NCBI RefSeq assembly: GCF_030296775.1
Contig: NZ_AP027742.1
Location: 2,728,001 to 2,792,000 of the forward strand
Length of the DNA stretch: 64,000 nt
Direction of reading: 5' to 3'
Origin: Claveliimonas bilis
Lineage (GTDB): Bacteria; Bacillota; Clostridia; Lachnospirales; Lachnospiraceae
Shown here: one piece after another, positions 28,080 through 37,658 of the stretch
Numbering within the stretch: position 1 is the stretch's first letter
Layout of the letters: each line of letters starts with the position of its first letter
Position numbers and translations under genes: made by a program
Notes under the pieces: generated by a model
Told to the model about the DNA's origin: nothing
The model's database searches: none
Seen by the model: only the letters and a program-made list of their open reading frames with translations

Positions 28080-28766
28080 TTAATCTGCGGTTAATTCACC
28101 GTCCAACATTTCTCTTACAACACGTGCCATAGTGGTTCTGCAGAGCAGAACAGGTTTCCCGGTGATTGTTGCTACAATTCTTCTCGCTTCTCTGGTAAAA
28201 CCGATACAATCCATCACGATAAGATCCGCTGTGGCATCCTTTGCCAATTCTGCCGCTTTGTACACCTCATTGATGTCTCCATACGGATTTGCCGGTATTG
28301 GCGTTACCTTTTTCATAATTGGCCCCCACTGCTCGTAGGCCTGCTGGATCTGCTGTTCGTCCGGAGTGATCACAATAATATTTGACTCCTTACTCAGAGC
28401 TTTTGCCAGCCCGTTTAAAATTTTTGCCGGATATACCAATGGCACGCGCGATTGAAAAACATCCGGGAAAGATCCTGCGCAGAAAATCATGATCAGTGAA
28501 ACGCCCTGTTCTTCCAGCTTAGATATACAATTCTGCATTCTTTCCAGGATAAAACTTTCCCCAAATTTTGCAAAACTTCCATCATTCAGCCTGGAAACCA
28601 GCACGTAGTCCTCCGGACCCGGCGCCATGTCTTCTATCTCTTCCCGGCTCAATCCATCCAACGCTCCCGCCTGAAGCAACTCAATCTTATCACCCAAAAT
28701 AGGCAAAATATCTGGCGTTACATCGACACGAGGAGACTGTCCTATAGTTACTGCTCCAATTTTCAT
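28080..28766 (-). CDS. AroM family protein
   Basis: 228 residues from the ATG at 28766; a TTG two codons earlier lies too close to GGAGGA. IGAVTIGQSPRVDVTPDI and GALDGLSREEI are the AroM signature. The later FCAGSFP and MDCIGFTREARR resemble the Asp/Glu racemase fold with cysteines in both lobes. The family's activity is not established. It is the first gene of the peptide cluster and is divergent from a LysR regulator. Confidence 0.82.
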   Translation of the reverse strand: MKIGAVTIGQSPRVDVTPDILPILGDKIELLQAGALDGLSREEIEDMAPGPEDYVLVSRLNDGSFAKFGESFILERMQNCISKLEEQGVSLIMIFCAGSFPDVFQSRVPLVYPAKILNGLAKALSKESNIIVITPDEQQIQQAYEQWGPIMKKVTPIPANPYGDINEVYKAAELAKDATADLIVMDCIGFTREARRIVATITGKPVLLCRTTMARVVREMLDGELTAD

Positions 28767-28864
28767 TTGCAATCCTCCTCCCTCTTTTTTGATATCCGGA
28801 ATATCTTTACCTTGATTCTATCACTAATAACTAGTAAAATGAAATTATATTATCTTATAGGCCG

Positions 28865-28879
28865 ATAACTTGTCGTTAT
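28865..28879 (+). promoter_or_regulatory. LysR-type operator candidate
   Basis: ATAAC, five bases, GTTAT: a perfect 15-base dyad with a T-N11-A core between the divergent AroM and LysR genes, 40 bases before the regulator start. Likely bound by that regulator; not proven. Confidence 0.5.
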
Positions 28880-28918
28880 ACCTAAATTTATCTGAATATT
28901 TACACAGGGAGGGATTTT

Positions 28919-29896
28919 ATGTTAGACGTCAGAATAGATACTTTTCTTAGCCTTTGCGAAACCAGAAGTTATACCCAGACAGCCAGTCTCCTGAATATAA
29001 CGCAGCCGGCCGTTACTCAACATATTAAACATCTGGAAAACCAATACTCCACAAAACTGTTCTATTATGATGAAAAACGCAGACTGCATCTGACTGAGCA
29101 CGGCAAGCTTCTCCACCGCTTCGCACAGACTGTAAAGGCAGACTCCGTTCAAATCACAGAGTATCTGAAAACTCCTGAAAAAGAACCGGAAGAAATTAAA
29201 ATCGGTTCTATCGTTACAATCGGAGAATCTCTGGTTCCACTAATCCTTGCTGAATATCTCCGAAAATACCCTGATAAAAAAGTTTATATGTATCTGGATG
29301 AAGCGGATACCCTTTTAGAACAGTTAAAAAACGGAAACATACATTTCTGCGTATCTGATATCTACTGCCCGCACACAGAATATGAAAGCCGGGAGTTATT
29401 TGAATGTGAAACAATCTGTGTCTGTTCGCCAAAGCATCCTTTGGCAGAAAAGACCGTAAATTTTGAAGAACTGAACAGTTCCAGACTGATTTTTCGTGAA
29501 AGCGCAACCAATTCCAAACGCAATCTGATAAAAATCCTTCACGAGTATAATCAGGATATCACCAATTTCCGTTCTTATGTAGAAATAGGCACGATCAACG
29601 CTGTTAAGAAACTGGTCATGGAAAATACAGGGATTTCCTTTATTTACCGTTTTGTTGTACAAGACGAGCTGGACGATGGTCTTCTCAGCCAGATATATAT
29701 TAAAAATTTCTTATCAAAATCGCGTATTAACCTTGCCTGGATGAAAAATAGTTTTTTCACGCCACTTTGCCTTCAATTTTATGATATTTGCAGACAGGTG
29801 CTCTCTTCTCCTGATTTCTCCCAAAAATCAATTATCAAAAGTATAAGAGGCTGTCAGGAAACAGATTGTTCAAATCGGGAGATTTTTGTACCCTAA
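28919..29896 (+). CDS. LysR family regulator of the peptide-use cluster
   Basis: 325 residues. The N-terminal helix-turn-helix has YTQTASLLNITQPAVTQHIKHLENQ. The remainder is a periplasmic-binding-like effector domain (IGSIVTIGESLVPLILAEYL, CVCSPKHPLAEKTV). The ATG has GGGAGGG upstream. Divergent orientation from the AroM-M29-OPT-M20 genes implies it controls them; the inducer is unknown. Confidence 0.9.
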   Translation: MLDVRIDTFLSLCETRSYTQTASLLNITQPAVTQHIKHLENQYSTKLFYYDEKRRLHLTEHGKLLHRFAQTVKADSVQITEYLKTPEKEPEEIKIGSIVTIGESLVPLILAEYLRKYPDKKVYMYLDEADTLLEQLKNGNIHFCVSDIYCPHTEYESRELFECETICVCSPKHPLAEKTVNFEELNSSRLIFRESATNSKRNLIKILHEYNQDITNFRSYVEIGTINAVKKLVMENTGISFIYRFVVQDELDDGLLSQIYIKNFLSKSRINLAWMKNSFFTPLCLQFYDICRQVLSSPDFSQKSIIKSIRGCQETDCSNREIFVP

Positions 29897-29902
29897 ATAC
29901 GA

Positions 29903-29969
29903 GAAAAAAAGAAGAGACAATCCGACAGAAGATCCGGTTCTTAAAAAACGAATCCTCTGGGATTGTCCC
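29903..29969. terminator. Long bidirectional terminator between the LysR gene and tmRNA
   Basis: Outer arms 29914-29923 and 29960-29969 pair, and the inner stem continues with GU pairs. On the minus strand a run of seven T follows, which fits termination of ssrA; on the plus strand it can stop the LysR transcript. Confidence 0.65.
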
Positions 29970-30022
29970 TTCCTTGCATGCCAGGGGGTAAAATCCGATA
30001 TTAACCGACACCCCCTTTAGGA

Positions 30023-30371
30023 TGGACCTGGCGGGAATCGAACCCGCGTCCGAAAGCCTTTCCATCAGGGCATCTCCCATCACAGTCATTACTTTTTCAT
30101 TCCCTCTGCCGGACGCTTAATGACAAGCTTCCGGTTTCAGTAGCTTCATAAATTCTTCCATTTCCTCAAAGCTTTGGAAACGAAGTGCTCCGCCTTATTG
30201 AAGCCGGGATCTTAAGCAGCGGATGACCTAAGGCCGACTGCCGCCGAAATTAGGCAGCGTACGCTAATTCTCTATTGTCTGCGTTTATATTTAATTGGAA
30301 CTTTTAACGTAGTGTCCCGCTACGGATGGCTTCCCCAACTTCCAAACCCCCGTCGAAACCAGTACAAGCCC
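30023..30371 (-). ncRNA. ssrA: Transfer-messenger RNA (tmRNA)
   Basis: 349 nt. The 5' end GGGCTTG (30371-30365) pairs with 3' CAGGTCC (30030-30024), with two GU pairs. The conserved TGGTTTCGACGGGG follows the 5' end, and the T-arm GGGTTCGATTCCCGCC precedes the 3' end. The tag frame at 30282-30250 reads ADNRELAYAA then TAA, the Ala-Ala ending typical of ssrA degradation tags. CCA is not encoded. It rescues stalled ribosomes together with SmpB, whose gene lies 2.2 kb upstream on the same strand. Confidence 0.95.
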
Positions 30372-30419
30372 TGATTGCTGCCTTTCTGGTCCGCAGACGT
30401 CTTCTGTTGGCGCTTATTT

Positions 30420-30448
30420 ATTATAGTAAACCGGCTGCATAATGTCAA
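30420..30448 (-). promoter_or_regulatory. Consensus promoter of ssrA
   Basis: On the minus strand TTGACA (30448-30443), 17 bases, TATAAT (30425-30420): a perfect sigma-A promoter about 50 bases before the mature 5' end. A short leader would be trimmed off. Confidence 0.85.
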
Positions 30449-30467
30449 GGAAGGACTGCTCTGTATT

Positions 30468-31667
30468 TCAGCTTTTTCTGTGCAGTTTTTCCAGCGCTTC
30501 CTCCATCTGATCCATCGCCTGTTTCAGTTCTGCTTGCGAGGCCGCATAGGTGATCCTCAGGTGTCCCGGCGCATAGAACACACTCCCCGGAACAACAGCA
30601 ATATGCGCCTCCTGCAGAAGGTATTCCGCCATGACAATATCATCCTTTATTTCCCATTCTCCATAGGAAGCTCCATAATAGGCGCGTATATCAGGCAAAA
30701 GGTAAAAAGCCCCCTCTCCCAGACGACAGTTTACTCCTTCCATGCTCTCAAGGCGGCTATACACATATCTGCGCCTTTTTTCATATTCCGCCACCATATC
30801 AGCCACTGAATCCTGGCTTCCGTTCAATGCCGCAATTCCCGCTTTCTGTGAAAGGGAATGGATGGAGGACACCATCTGGCTCTGAAGCTTATTGACCGCC
30901 CCGATCACTTCCAGAGAGGCCGCCAGATACCCGAGACGCCATCCTGTCATTGCGTAGGTCTTGGAAAAACTGTTGATCAAAATAATATGGTCTTTCCACT
31001 CTTCTGATTCCGACAGGGAAGCGATACTCACATGCTCTGCTCCGTCATATACCATGGCCTCATACACTTCATCCGCCAGGATATAGAAATCTTTTTGCAC
31101 CGCAAGCTGTCCCAGTTCCTTCAGCGCCTCTCCGGAATAGACTGCTCCTGTAGGATTATTGGGAGTGTTGATCAGGATTCCTCTTGTCTTATCTGTAACA
31201 GCGTTTCTGATCGCTTCCGCATCAAGGCTGAAATCTTCTCTGCAGGGCACAAGAACCGGAGTTCCTCCGGCCATCTTTACCATTTCAGTATAGCTGACCC
31301 AGCACGGGTATGGAATGATGATCTCCTCGCCGGGATTACAGACCGCCATCAGAGCAGCATAAATGCATTGCTTTGCCCCTGCTCCAATGGTAATCTGATC
31401 CGGAGTATAACAGACATGATTTTCCCTTTCCAGTTTCCGGCAGATTGCCTCCCTAAGAGGCAGGATACCCATTACCGGCGTGTATTTCGTGAACCCCTCT
31501 TTCAGCGCCTGATTTGCCGCTGCACAGATATGGGGCGGAGTGACAAAATCCGGCTCCCCCACATTCAGGCCGATCACTTTTTCCCCTTGCCGTTTCAGCT
31601 CTGCAATGCGTGCTGTCAGCTCCACTGTTTTGGAAGGTTCGATATGCTTTACCCTTTCTGCTGTCAC
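30468..31667 (-). CDS. Class I PLP-dependent aminotransferase (AspC-like)
   Basis: 399 residues. SFSKTYAMTGWRLGYLA holds the PLP lysine Lys236. NTPNNPTGAVYS, LADEVYEAM and the C-terminal APGHLRITYA (substrate-carboxylate Arg) are the class I fold marks. The family includes aspartate and aromatic aminotransferases; substrate is not decided by sequence alone. The start is GTG with GGGAGAG upstream. Confidence 0.9.
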   Translation of the reverse strand: MTAERVKHIEPSKTVELTARIAELKRQGEKVIGLNVGEPDFVTPPHICAAANQALKEGFTKYTPVMGILPLREAICRKLERENHVCYTPDQITIGAGAKQCIYAALMAVCNPGEEIIIPYPCWVSYTEMVKMAGGTPVLVPCREDFSLDAEAIRNAVTDKTRGILINTPNNPTGAVYSGEALKELGQLAVQKDFYILADEVYEAMVYDGAEHVSIASLSESEEWKDHIILINSFSKTYAMTGWRLGYLAASLEVIGAVNKLQSQMVSSIHSLSQKAGIAALNGSQDSVADMVAEYEKRRRYVYSRLESMEGVNCRLGEGAFYLLPDIRAYYGASYGEWEIKDDIVMAEYLLQEAHIAVVPGSVFYAPGHLRITYAASQAELKQAMDQMEEALEKLHRKS

Positions 31668-31712
31668 TTTTTTCTCTCCCTTTTATATCTTAAAACTGAT
31701 AACAAATTATGT

Positions 31713-32300
31713 TTACTGGAATATGCGGATGCTTCCCACCACCGGCAAAGGATTTTTCGTTCCTTTACATGCACTCACGATCCCTGCAATCGCAAGGATA
31801 AAAAGGGCCAGAGAAAGCACGCCGCCCACAAGAGAAAGTCCCCATGAATAATGATAAAATATCTGATAACCCAGCAAGGAACCATTGGTGATCAGATTCA
31901 GGATCAGAGAGGTGATCCAAAGCACAATCCCCTGATTCAGATGATGACGGAGATATGGCGAAGATTTATTTCCGGCCAGAAGGGGCACAAGAACCAGAAT
32001 CCCGATATAAGACAGCACTCCCATCACTTTATTTCTCTGTACATCTTCTTTTTCAAATTTTTCTTCCTTATATTGATAATACTGCTGATTTCCGCCCGGG
32101 CCGCTGTGCTGATATCCGTTTTGCTGTTCCTTTTGATATCCTCCGCCCTGGTAACTGTAATTCCAGGTATCCTGGTTTGTATAAGTATACTGCTCTCTAT
32201 CTTTATTTTCCGCCTGCCCCTCCGGAATACTTGCTCCGCATTCCGGGCAGAACTTTGCTCCATCCTGTACTTTCGCTCCGCATTTTACACAGTAAGCCAT
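31713..32300 (-). CDS. Zinc-ribbon membrane protein (DUF4870-like)
   Basis: 195 residues. The N-terminal zinc ribbon is YCVKCGAKVQDGAKFCPECG. A Tyr/Gln/Gly-rich linker (about 35-85) leads to three hydrophobic segments. LSYIGILVLVPLLAG and YLRHHLNQGIVLW match the DUF4870-type membrane region. Role unknown. It follows the 88-residue gene at once. Confidence 0.8.
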   Translation of the reverse strand: MAYCVKCGAKVQDGAKFCPECGASIPEGQAENKDREQYTYTNQDTWNYSYQGGGYQKEQQNGYQHSGPGGNQQYYQYKEEKFEKEDVQRNKVMGVLSYIGILVLVPLLAGNKSSPYLRHHLNQGIVLWITSLILNLITNGSLLGYQIFYHYSWGLSLVGGVLSLALFILAIAGIVSACKGTKNPLPVVGSIRIFQ

Positions 32301-32301
32301 T

Positions 32302-32568
32302 TTATCTCCCTCCTATGTGTACCGGTTGTTTCTCGTCTTCCAGCCCAAGAATTTCCGCCAGAACTTCTATAATAATCTCATTAGTACATGATTTGATATA
32401 CCCCATCATATGAAGAGAAATCTCGTCCTGTTTCTGCGCTTCTGTCAGATCTTCTTTTCTGTTAGTCTCCTGGATCAGCTGAACCAGCTGTGGGGTCAGC
32501 TCTTCGTAAGTTTCTATGGTTGTCTGTGATACCAGATCTCTTAGCTGTTTTTTATTGGTCGGAACCAT
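32302..32568 (-). CDS. Hypothetical 88-residue protein
   Basis: Begins MVPTNKKQLRDLVSQTTIETYE and is rich in Glu, Gln and Leu, with a likely helical body ending ILGLEDEKQPVHIGGR. It has no recognised domain. The ATG has AAGGAG upstream. It sits 12 bases after smpB and one base before the zinc-ribbon gene, so it is in the rnr-smpB transcript. Reported as real because of its ribosome site and tight operon spacing. Confidence 0.7.
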   Translation of the reverse strand: MVPTNKKQLRDLVSQTTIETYEELTPQLVQLIQETNRKEDLTEAQKQDEISLHMMGYIKSCTNEIIIEVLAEILGLEDEKQPVHIGGR

Positions 32569-32580
32569 ATCCTTTTCTCC

Positions 32581-33048
32581 TTATCCGAAATTCCTTACTT
32601 TAAATTCTCTGCTTGCCTCTCTTTGCTGATCTTTTTTTGCGATATCCTGCCTCTTGTCATACAGTTTTTTACCCTTCGCAAGGCCGATCTCCACTTTGAC
32701 AAGACTACCTTTAAAATATACCTTTAGCGGTACAATTGCAATCCCTTTTTCCTTCATTTTCCCGGCCATTTTATTGATCTCGGATTTATGAAGAAGAAGC
32801 TTTCTTATGCGAAGGGGATCTTTGTTGAAAATATTTCCTTTTTCATATGGGCTGATATGCATGCCGTAAATATAAACCTCTCCATTCTCGATACGGATAA
32901 ATGATTCTTTAATGCTGCATTTTCCCATACGCAGAGATTTCACTTCCGTTCCAGCCAGAGAAATTCCAGCCTCATATTTTTCCAGTATAAAATAATCATG
33001 ATATGCTTTTTTATTATTGGCTATCATTTTTTCACTGGTCTTTGCCAT
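32581..33048 (-). CDS. smpB: SsrA-binding protein SmpB
   Basis: 155 residues from [19 protein letters not shown], the start with AAGGAG upstream. [31 protein letters not shown] and the basic tail [20 protein letters not shown] are diagnostic. It brings tmRNA into stalled ribosomes. It overlaps the end of rnr by 17 bases; RNase R degrades the mRNAs released by this pathway. Confidence 0.97.
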   Translation of the reverse strand: MAKTSEKMIANNKKAYHDYFILEKYEAGISLAGTEVKSLRMGKCSIKESFIRIENGEVYIYGMHISPYEKGNIFNKDPLRIRKLLLHKSEINKMAGKMKEKGIAIVPLKVYFKGSLVKVEIGLAKGKKLYDKRQDIAKKDQQREASREFKVRNFG

Positions 33049-35188
33049 TTTCAAAGTCTCCTTTTTCTGCAATCTCAAAATCTACTGTTCTTGTAAGACG
33101 ATCCGCCGCAGACACACGGACATATACTTTTTCTCCCAAACGATATGTTCTGCCCGTATGAAGCCCCGCCATCTCACTGCGCTCTTCATAATACTCATAA
33201 TGGTCGTCACGCATGGAGGCTACATGGACCAGTCCTTCTATTGTATTCTCAAGCTCCACATACATGCCCCATTTTGTCATTCCCGAAATAATGCCCTCGT
33301 ATATCTCTCCAATATGGGCCTGCATATATTCCGCCTTTTTCAGCTTCACAGTCTCCCGCTCCGCCTCCTCTGCCTTTCTCTCCGTTTCGCTGGAGTGTTT
33401 CGCCACTTCCGGAAGGATCGACTCGTAATGTTCTATTTTCTTGTCGTTCATCCGCCCTCTCAAGTTATCCTTAATGATCCGGTGGATCTGAAGATCCGGA
33501 TAACGGCGGATCGGTGAAGTAAAATGCGTGTAATAGGGCGCTGCCAGACCGAAATGTCCGGTATTTTCCGGTGAATATCTTGCCTGTCTCATAGATCTTA
33601 GGGCAAGCCGGCTGATCAGATCCTCCTCCGGTTTTCCTTCCAGCCTCTCCAAAAGTTTCTGCATCTCTTTCGGATGGACCTCCCCTTGCCCCACATGCAT
33701 GGAATAACCGAAATTATTGATAAATATGGCAAATTTCCGGATTTTTTCCTCATCAGGAGCCTCGTGGGTCCGATATACAAACGGCAGCTCCTGCCAATAG
33801 TAATCCTCCGCCACTGTCTCATTGGCAAGAAGCATAAAGTCCTCGATCATCTTTGTGGCCGCATTCCGGTCATAGGGCTGGATCTCTATCGGTTTTCCCT
33901 GCTCATCCAACCGGATCTTTGCCTCCGGAAAATCAAAGTCAATGGCTCCTCTTTTATGACGTTTTTTCCTCAAAATTTCCGAAAGCACTGCCATCTGTCT
34001 CAGCATAGGTACCAGAGTTTCCTGCTCCTTTGCCTCCTCGCCGTCAGGATCGGAAAGGATCTGCTTAACTCCCGTATAGGACATCCTTTTATCTACGCGG
34101 ATCACCGTTTCAGCAATCTCATGATCGATCACATTTCCCTGCCTGTCAATCGTCATAATACAGCTCAACGCAAGGCGGTCCACGCCTTCATTCAAAGAAC
34201 ATATCCCATTAGACAGCCGGTGAGGCAGCATGGGGATCACCCGGTCTGCAAGATAGACGCTGGTTCCTCTCTTCAGTGCCTCCCGGTCCAAAGCGCTTCT
34301 TTCCTGCACATAGTTGGACACATCCGCAATGTGGACTCCCAGCGTAAAGTGATCGTCAGTCCAGGTAAGAGAAACTGCGTCATCCAGATCTTTGGCGTCT
34401 TCCCCGTCAATGGTAACCATCTGCCATTCACGGATATCTTTTCTGCCCTGCATATCCGCCTCGCTGATCTCCTCCGGCACTTTTCCCGCCTGATTCAGCA
34501 CTTTCTCCGGAAATTCCACCGGCAGATCATATCCTTTTACAATGGATAAAATATCGGTTCCCGGATCATTTTTATGTCCGAGGATCTCTTCTATTTTCCC
34601 CTCCGGTTTTCTGTTTTCATCTCCATAGCTTAAAAGCCGCACCACAACCTTGTGTCCGTCCATTGCCCCTTTGCTGTTTTCTTCTGCCACAAAAATATCC
34701 TGAAGGAACCTGGCATTGTCCGGGCGTACAAAACCATACCCCTTATTTTTCCTCTTCTCATACAACCCTACAATACGGGTTGTCCCACGGGAGAGGATTT
34801 CCACGATTTTTCCTTCTTTTCTTTTTCCTTCCGGCGTCCGAAGAAGCACAACCGCAACGGTGTCTCCCTGCATGGCTCCGCACCGCTCTGCCTCGCCGAT
34901 GAAAATATCTTCCTCCTCACCTTCTACACTCACAAACCCAAAGCCTTTTGGATGGGCCTGATATACTCCGGTAAGCCTGCCCGCTTCTCCCCGCAAGTAT
35001 TTCCCCTTTTGAGAGAGACGGATCTTGCCGTCTGTGATCAGGCTGTCCAACACCTCCTTCAGCTCTGTGCGCTGTTCTTTGGGTACCTGAAGGATAACGG
35101 CAATCTCTTTTAATTTCATTGGCACATACAGGTCATCGCAGATAAAATCATAGATAACCTTTTTTCTTTTTTCAAAATTATCATCCAT
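33032..35188 (-). CDS. rnr: Ribonuclease R
   Basis: 718 residues. An N-terminal winged helix and cold-shock OB domains ([16 protein letters not shown]) come first. The RNB catalytic domain has [15 protein letters not shown] with the metal-binding aspartates, SYTGVKQIL and [18 protein letters not shown]-terminal S1 domain has [14 protein letters not shown]. This is the processive 3'-5' exoribonuclease for structured RNA. It is co-transcribed with smpB. Confidence 0.96.
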   Translation of the reverse strand: MDDNFEKRKKVIYDFICDDLYVPMKLKEIAVILQVPKEQRTELKEVLDSLITDGKIRLSQKGKYLRGEAGRLTGVYQAHPKGFGFVSVEGEEEDIFIGEAERCGAMQGDTVAVVLLRTPEGKRKEGKIVEILSRGTTRIVGLYEKRKNKGYGFVRPDNARFLQDIFVAEENSKGAMDGHKVVVRLLSYGDENRKPEGKIEEILGHKNDPGTDILSIVKGYDLPVEFPEKVLNQAGKVPEEISEADMQGRKDIREWQMVTIDGEDAKDLDDAVSLTWTDDHFTLGVHIADVSNYVQERSALDREALKRGTSVYLADRVIPMLPHRLSNGICSLNEGVDRLALSCIMTIDRQGNVIDHEIAETVIRVDKRMSYTGVKQILSDPDGEEAKEQETLVPMLRQMAVLSEILRKKRHKRGAIDFDFPEAKIRLDEQGKPIEIQPYDRNAATKMIEDFMLLANETVAEDYYWQELPFVYRTHEAPDEEKIRKFAIFINNFGYSMHVGQGEVHPKEMQKLLERLEGKPEEDLISRLALRSMRQARYSPENTGHFGLAAPYYTHFTSPIRRYPDLQIHRIIKDNLRGRMNDKKIEHYESILPEVAKHSSETERKAEEAERETVKLKKAEYMQAHIGEIYEGIISGMTKWGMYVELENTIEGLVHVASMRDDHYEYYEERSEMAGLHTGRTYRLGEKVYVRVSAADRLTRTVDFEIAEKGDFENGKDQ

Positions 35189-35214
35189 TTTCTGTCACCT
35201 TCTATACTGTATAC

Positions 35215-35250
35215 GTAAAAAGACACTCTTATCCGCAAACAAGAGTGTCT
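35215..35250 (-). terminator. Terminator after secG
   Basis: A 10-bp perfect stem (35221-35230 with 35241-35250) followed on the minus strand by TTTTT. It lies between secG and rnr, so rnr likely has its own promoter nearby. Confidence 0.8.
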
Positions 35251-35270
35251 CGACATTTTTATCTTAATGA

Positions 35271-35513
35271 TCAGGCAAATATTTTCATATTCAGCACTGC
35301 TGCCAGTACAATGAAAAGTACAGCAAGAACTCTGGTGATCTTGACAAGCGCTCCTTCCATAGAACGTCCTTTATTCTGTCCCCAGTAAGTATCCGCCATG
35401 CCTCCGATCGTTCCAAGGCCTGCCTGTTTTCCTTCCTGCATCAATACGATAATTGTCAATGCGATACAGTCTATAGCAAATATAATCATTAATACCATCT
35501 TCAAAATTTCCAC
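35271..35513 (-). CDS. secG: Protein translocase subunit SecG
   Basis: 80 residues. The GTG start at 35513 is chosen because AGGAGG lies 9 bases upstream. There are two membrane segments (about 6-24 and 56-76) around the conserved VLMQEGKQAGLGTIGG and TYWGQNKGRSMEGAL. It is part of the SecYEG channel. Confidence 0.93.
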   Translation of the reverse strand: MEILKMVLMIIFAIDCIALTIIVLMQEGKQAGLGTIGGMADTYWGQNKGRSMEGALVKITRVLAVLFIVLAAVLNMKIFA

Positions 35514-35545
35514 TTTTTCACACCTCCTGTGGATAAACCAAATAT

Positions 35546-35574
35546 ATTCTATCATACTGTTCCCCGGATAGCAA
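35546..35574 (-). promoter_or_regulatory. Likely promoter of secG
   Basis: On the minus strand TTGCTA, 17 bases, TAGAAT, about 35 bases upstream of the secG start. Two mismatches to consensus in the -35 and one in the -10. Confidence 0.55.
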
Positions 35575-35581
35575 GGTTTTT

Positions 35582-36475
35582 TTATGTAGCATTTGTCATC
35601 TGGAAGAGCAGTTCTTTATACTGCTGTGAAAAAATGCTGTTCTTCCGCCAGATAAAAGTAAAATCATGGTATTTGGGAAAGCCTTCCACAGGAAGTTCCA
35701 CAAGACTTCCTTCTCCAATCTCCTTCTTCACCGCCGCTTCATACAGGAAAGATATTCCTCCTCCGCCCATTACAATAGATTTGATAGCGTTCATATTGCT
35801 GATTTCCACCACATTGTCAAAATCACCGATCTGATAGCCGTCTTCCCTAAGCGCCCTCTCCAACACTTCCCTCGTGCCGGAACCCTGCTCCCGGACGATC
35901 AATGTCTCTCCGAAAATCCGGGGCCACCCGCATTTTTCCCCGCTCATTTTTACCTTGGCGCCGTAGGGACTCGCTACTCCTATGTAACGTTCTTTTCGGA
36001 AAAGCTGAAAATCATAGTCGCTTTTTTCAAAATATCCTTCTACTACAGCAAAATCAATTTCTCCTTCATCCAGCTTCTTCAAAAGCCCCTCCGTATTGGC
36101 AATGGTAAGCCTGATCTGCGTATGAGGGTGCTTTTTCATATATCCGGCAAGATAATCACCTATCACATATTCTCCGATCGTCAGAGTCACCCCAAAGATC
36201 AGATGGCGCTGCCCGGCAGCGTTTTCCTGAAATTTTCTCCGAAGAGCCTGGTCATCATGCTGCCAGGTCACAGCCATATTCAGAAGCGCTCTCCCATCCT
36301 TTGTCAAAAACAGTTTTTTCCCCTGAAATTCAAACAGTTTCACCCCATATTCTTCTTCTATATGGCGCATGTGCTGGGACACAGCCGGCTGTGTAATATG
36401 CAGGGCGTTGGCAGCCTTTGTATAATTCATATATTTGCATACAGTAACAAATGTCTCCATCCGAAAATCCAGCAT
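35582..36475 (-). CDS. LysR family regulator divergent from yeiH
   Basis: 297 residues from MLDFRMETFVTVCKYMNYTKA, with AAGGAGGGG four bases before the ATG. The helix-turn-helix is TKAANALHITQPAVSQHMRHIEE. The effector domain has LIVREQGSGTREVLERAL and SNMNAIKSIVMGGGGISFLYEAA. The divergent yeiH gene is its probable target, as in YeiE/CysL-YeiH pairs. Confidence 0.9.
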   Translation of the reverse strand: MLDFRMETFVTVCKYMNYTKAANALHITQPAVSQHMRHIEEEYGVKLFEFQGKKLFLTKDGRALLNMAVTWQHDDQALRRKFQENAAGQRHLIFGVTLTIGEYVIGDYLAGYMKKHPHTQIRLTIANTEGLLKKLDEGEIDFAVVEGYFEKSDYDFQLFRKERYIGVASPYGAKVKMSGEKCGWPRIFGETLIVREQGSGTREVLERALREDGYQIGDFDNVVEISNMNAIKSIVMGGGGISFLYEAAVKKEIGEGSLVELPVEGFPKYHDFTFIWRKNSIFSQQYKELLFQMTNAT

Positions 36476-36618
36476 ATTTCCCCTCCTTATATAAATTATT
36501 TTTATCATATCATAATTTATTATAATTTTACATTATTATTTTTCTGTGATAAATTAAAAGCATCGGTTCAGGCCGAAACTACTGTTGAAACTCACAAGAG
36601 AAAGAAAAGAGGTAAACT

Positions 36619-37653
36619 ATGGAAGTTGTCACTAAAAATATGAAAGGGCTTCTGCTGTGCCTTCTCATTGCAGTTCCCGCATGGTTTCTCGGAACAGCAT
36701 TCCCTATCATCGGAGGTCCTGTGGTCGCCATCATTCTTGGAATGATCGTTACACTATTTATAAAAGATAAATCTTCTGTTCAGGACGGTATTAATTATTC
36801 CGCCAAGAAAATTCTGCAGTACGCGGTTATTCTCCTTGGATTCGGACTGAATCTTTCCGTTATCCTGGATACAGGAAAGCAATCCCTTCCTATCATTATC
36901 TGCACCATTGCCACTTCACTTATCCTGGCATACTTTTTAAGCAAAGTTATGCATATTCCGGCACGTATTGCCACTTTAGTGGGCGTCGGCTCCTCCATAT
37001 GCGGCGGTTCCGCCATTGCCGCCACGGCTCCTGTTATTGATGCGGATGACGAAGAAGTCGCCCAGGCTATTTCCGTTATTTTCTTCTTCAATGTGCTGGC
37101 TGCAGTAATCTTCCCACATTTTGGAAATTTCCTGGGATTTGACCAGACAAGCGGCGAAGCTTTCGGTATTTTTGCCGGTACAGCCATCAATGACACTTCA
37201 TCCGTTACAGCTGCAGCTTCTACCTGGGACAACATGTTTGCGCTTGGATCTGCCACCCTGGACAAAGCCGTCACTGTAAAACTCACCCGGACGCTGGCCA
37301 TCATCCCGATCACTCTGGTGCTTGCTCTTTATCGCACAAAAAAGGAAAAATCTTCTTCCGGAAGCTCCGTCAGCCTGAAAAAGATTTTCCCCTTCTTTAT
37401 TATCTATTTTATTGTCGCTTCCATCATCACAACAGTGGCGACAAATGTGTTCGGTGTATCTTCAGATTTTTTTGCTCCCATCAAAGAACTGAGCAAATTT
37501 TTCATTGTTGTTGCCATGGCTGCCATCGGACTGAATACCAACATTGTGAAACTGGTAAAAACAGGAGGCAAACCTATTATCCTCGGCCTTTGCTGCTGGG
37601 TTGGCATTACTGCCGTCAGCCTGATCCTCCAGCATGTGCTTGGTATCTGGTAA
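36619..37653 (+). CDS. yeiH: YeiH-family putative sulfate/anion exporter
   Basis: 344 residues with about ten membrane segments. Family marks are [53 protein letters not shown] and [18 protein letters not shown]. The family (UPF0324) is annotated as sulfate exporter but is little tested. The ATG has AGAGG upstream. It converges on enolase with only five bases between the stops. Confidence 0.88.
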   Translation: MEVVTKNMKGLLLCLLIAVPAWFLGTAFPIIGGPVVAIILGMIVTLFIKDKSSVQDGINYSAKKILQYAVILLGFGLNLSVILDTGKQSLPIIICTIATSLILAYFLSKVMHIPARIATLVGVGSSICGGSAIAATAPVIDADDEEVAQAISVIFFFNVLAAVIFPHFGNFLGFDQTSGEAFGIFAGTAINDTSSVTAAASTWDNMFALGSATLDKAVTVKLTRTLAIIPITLVLALYRTKKEKSSSGSSVSLKKIFPFFIIYFIVASIITTVATNVFGVSSDFFAPIKELSKFFIVVAMAAIGLNTNIVKLVKTGGKPIILGLCCWVGITAVSLILQHVLGIW

Positions 37654-37658
37654 ACCTT

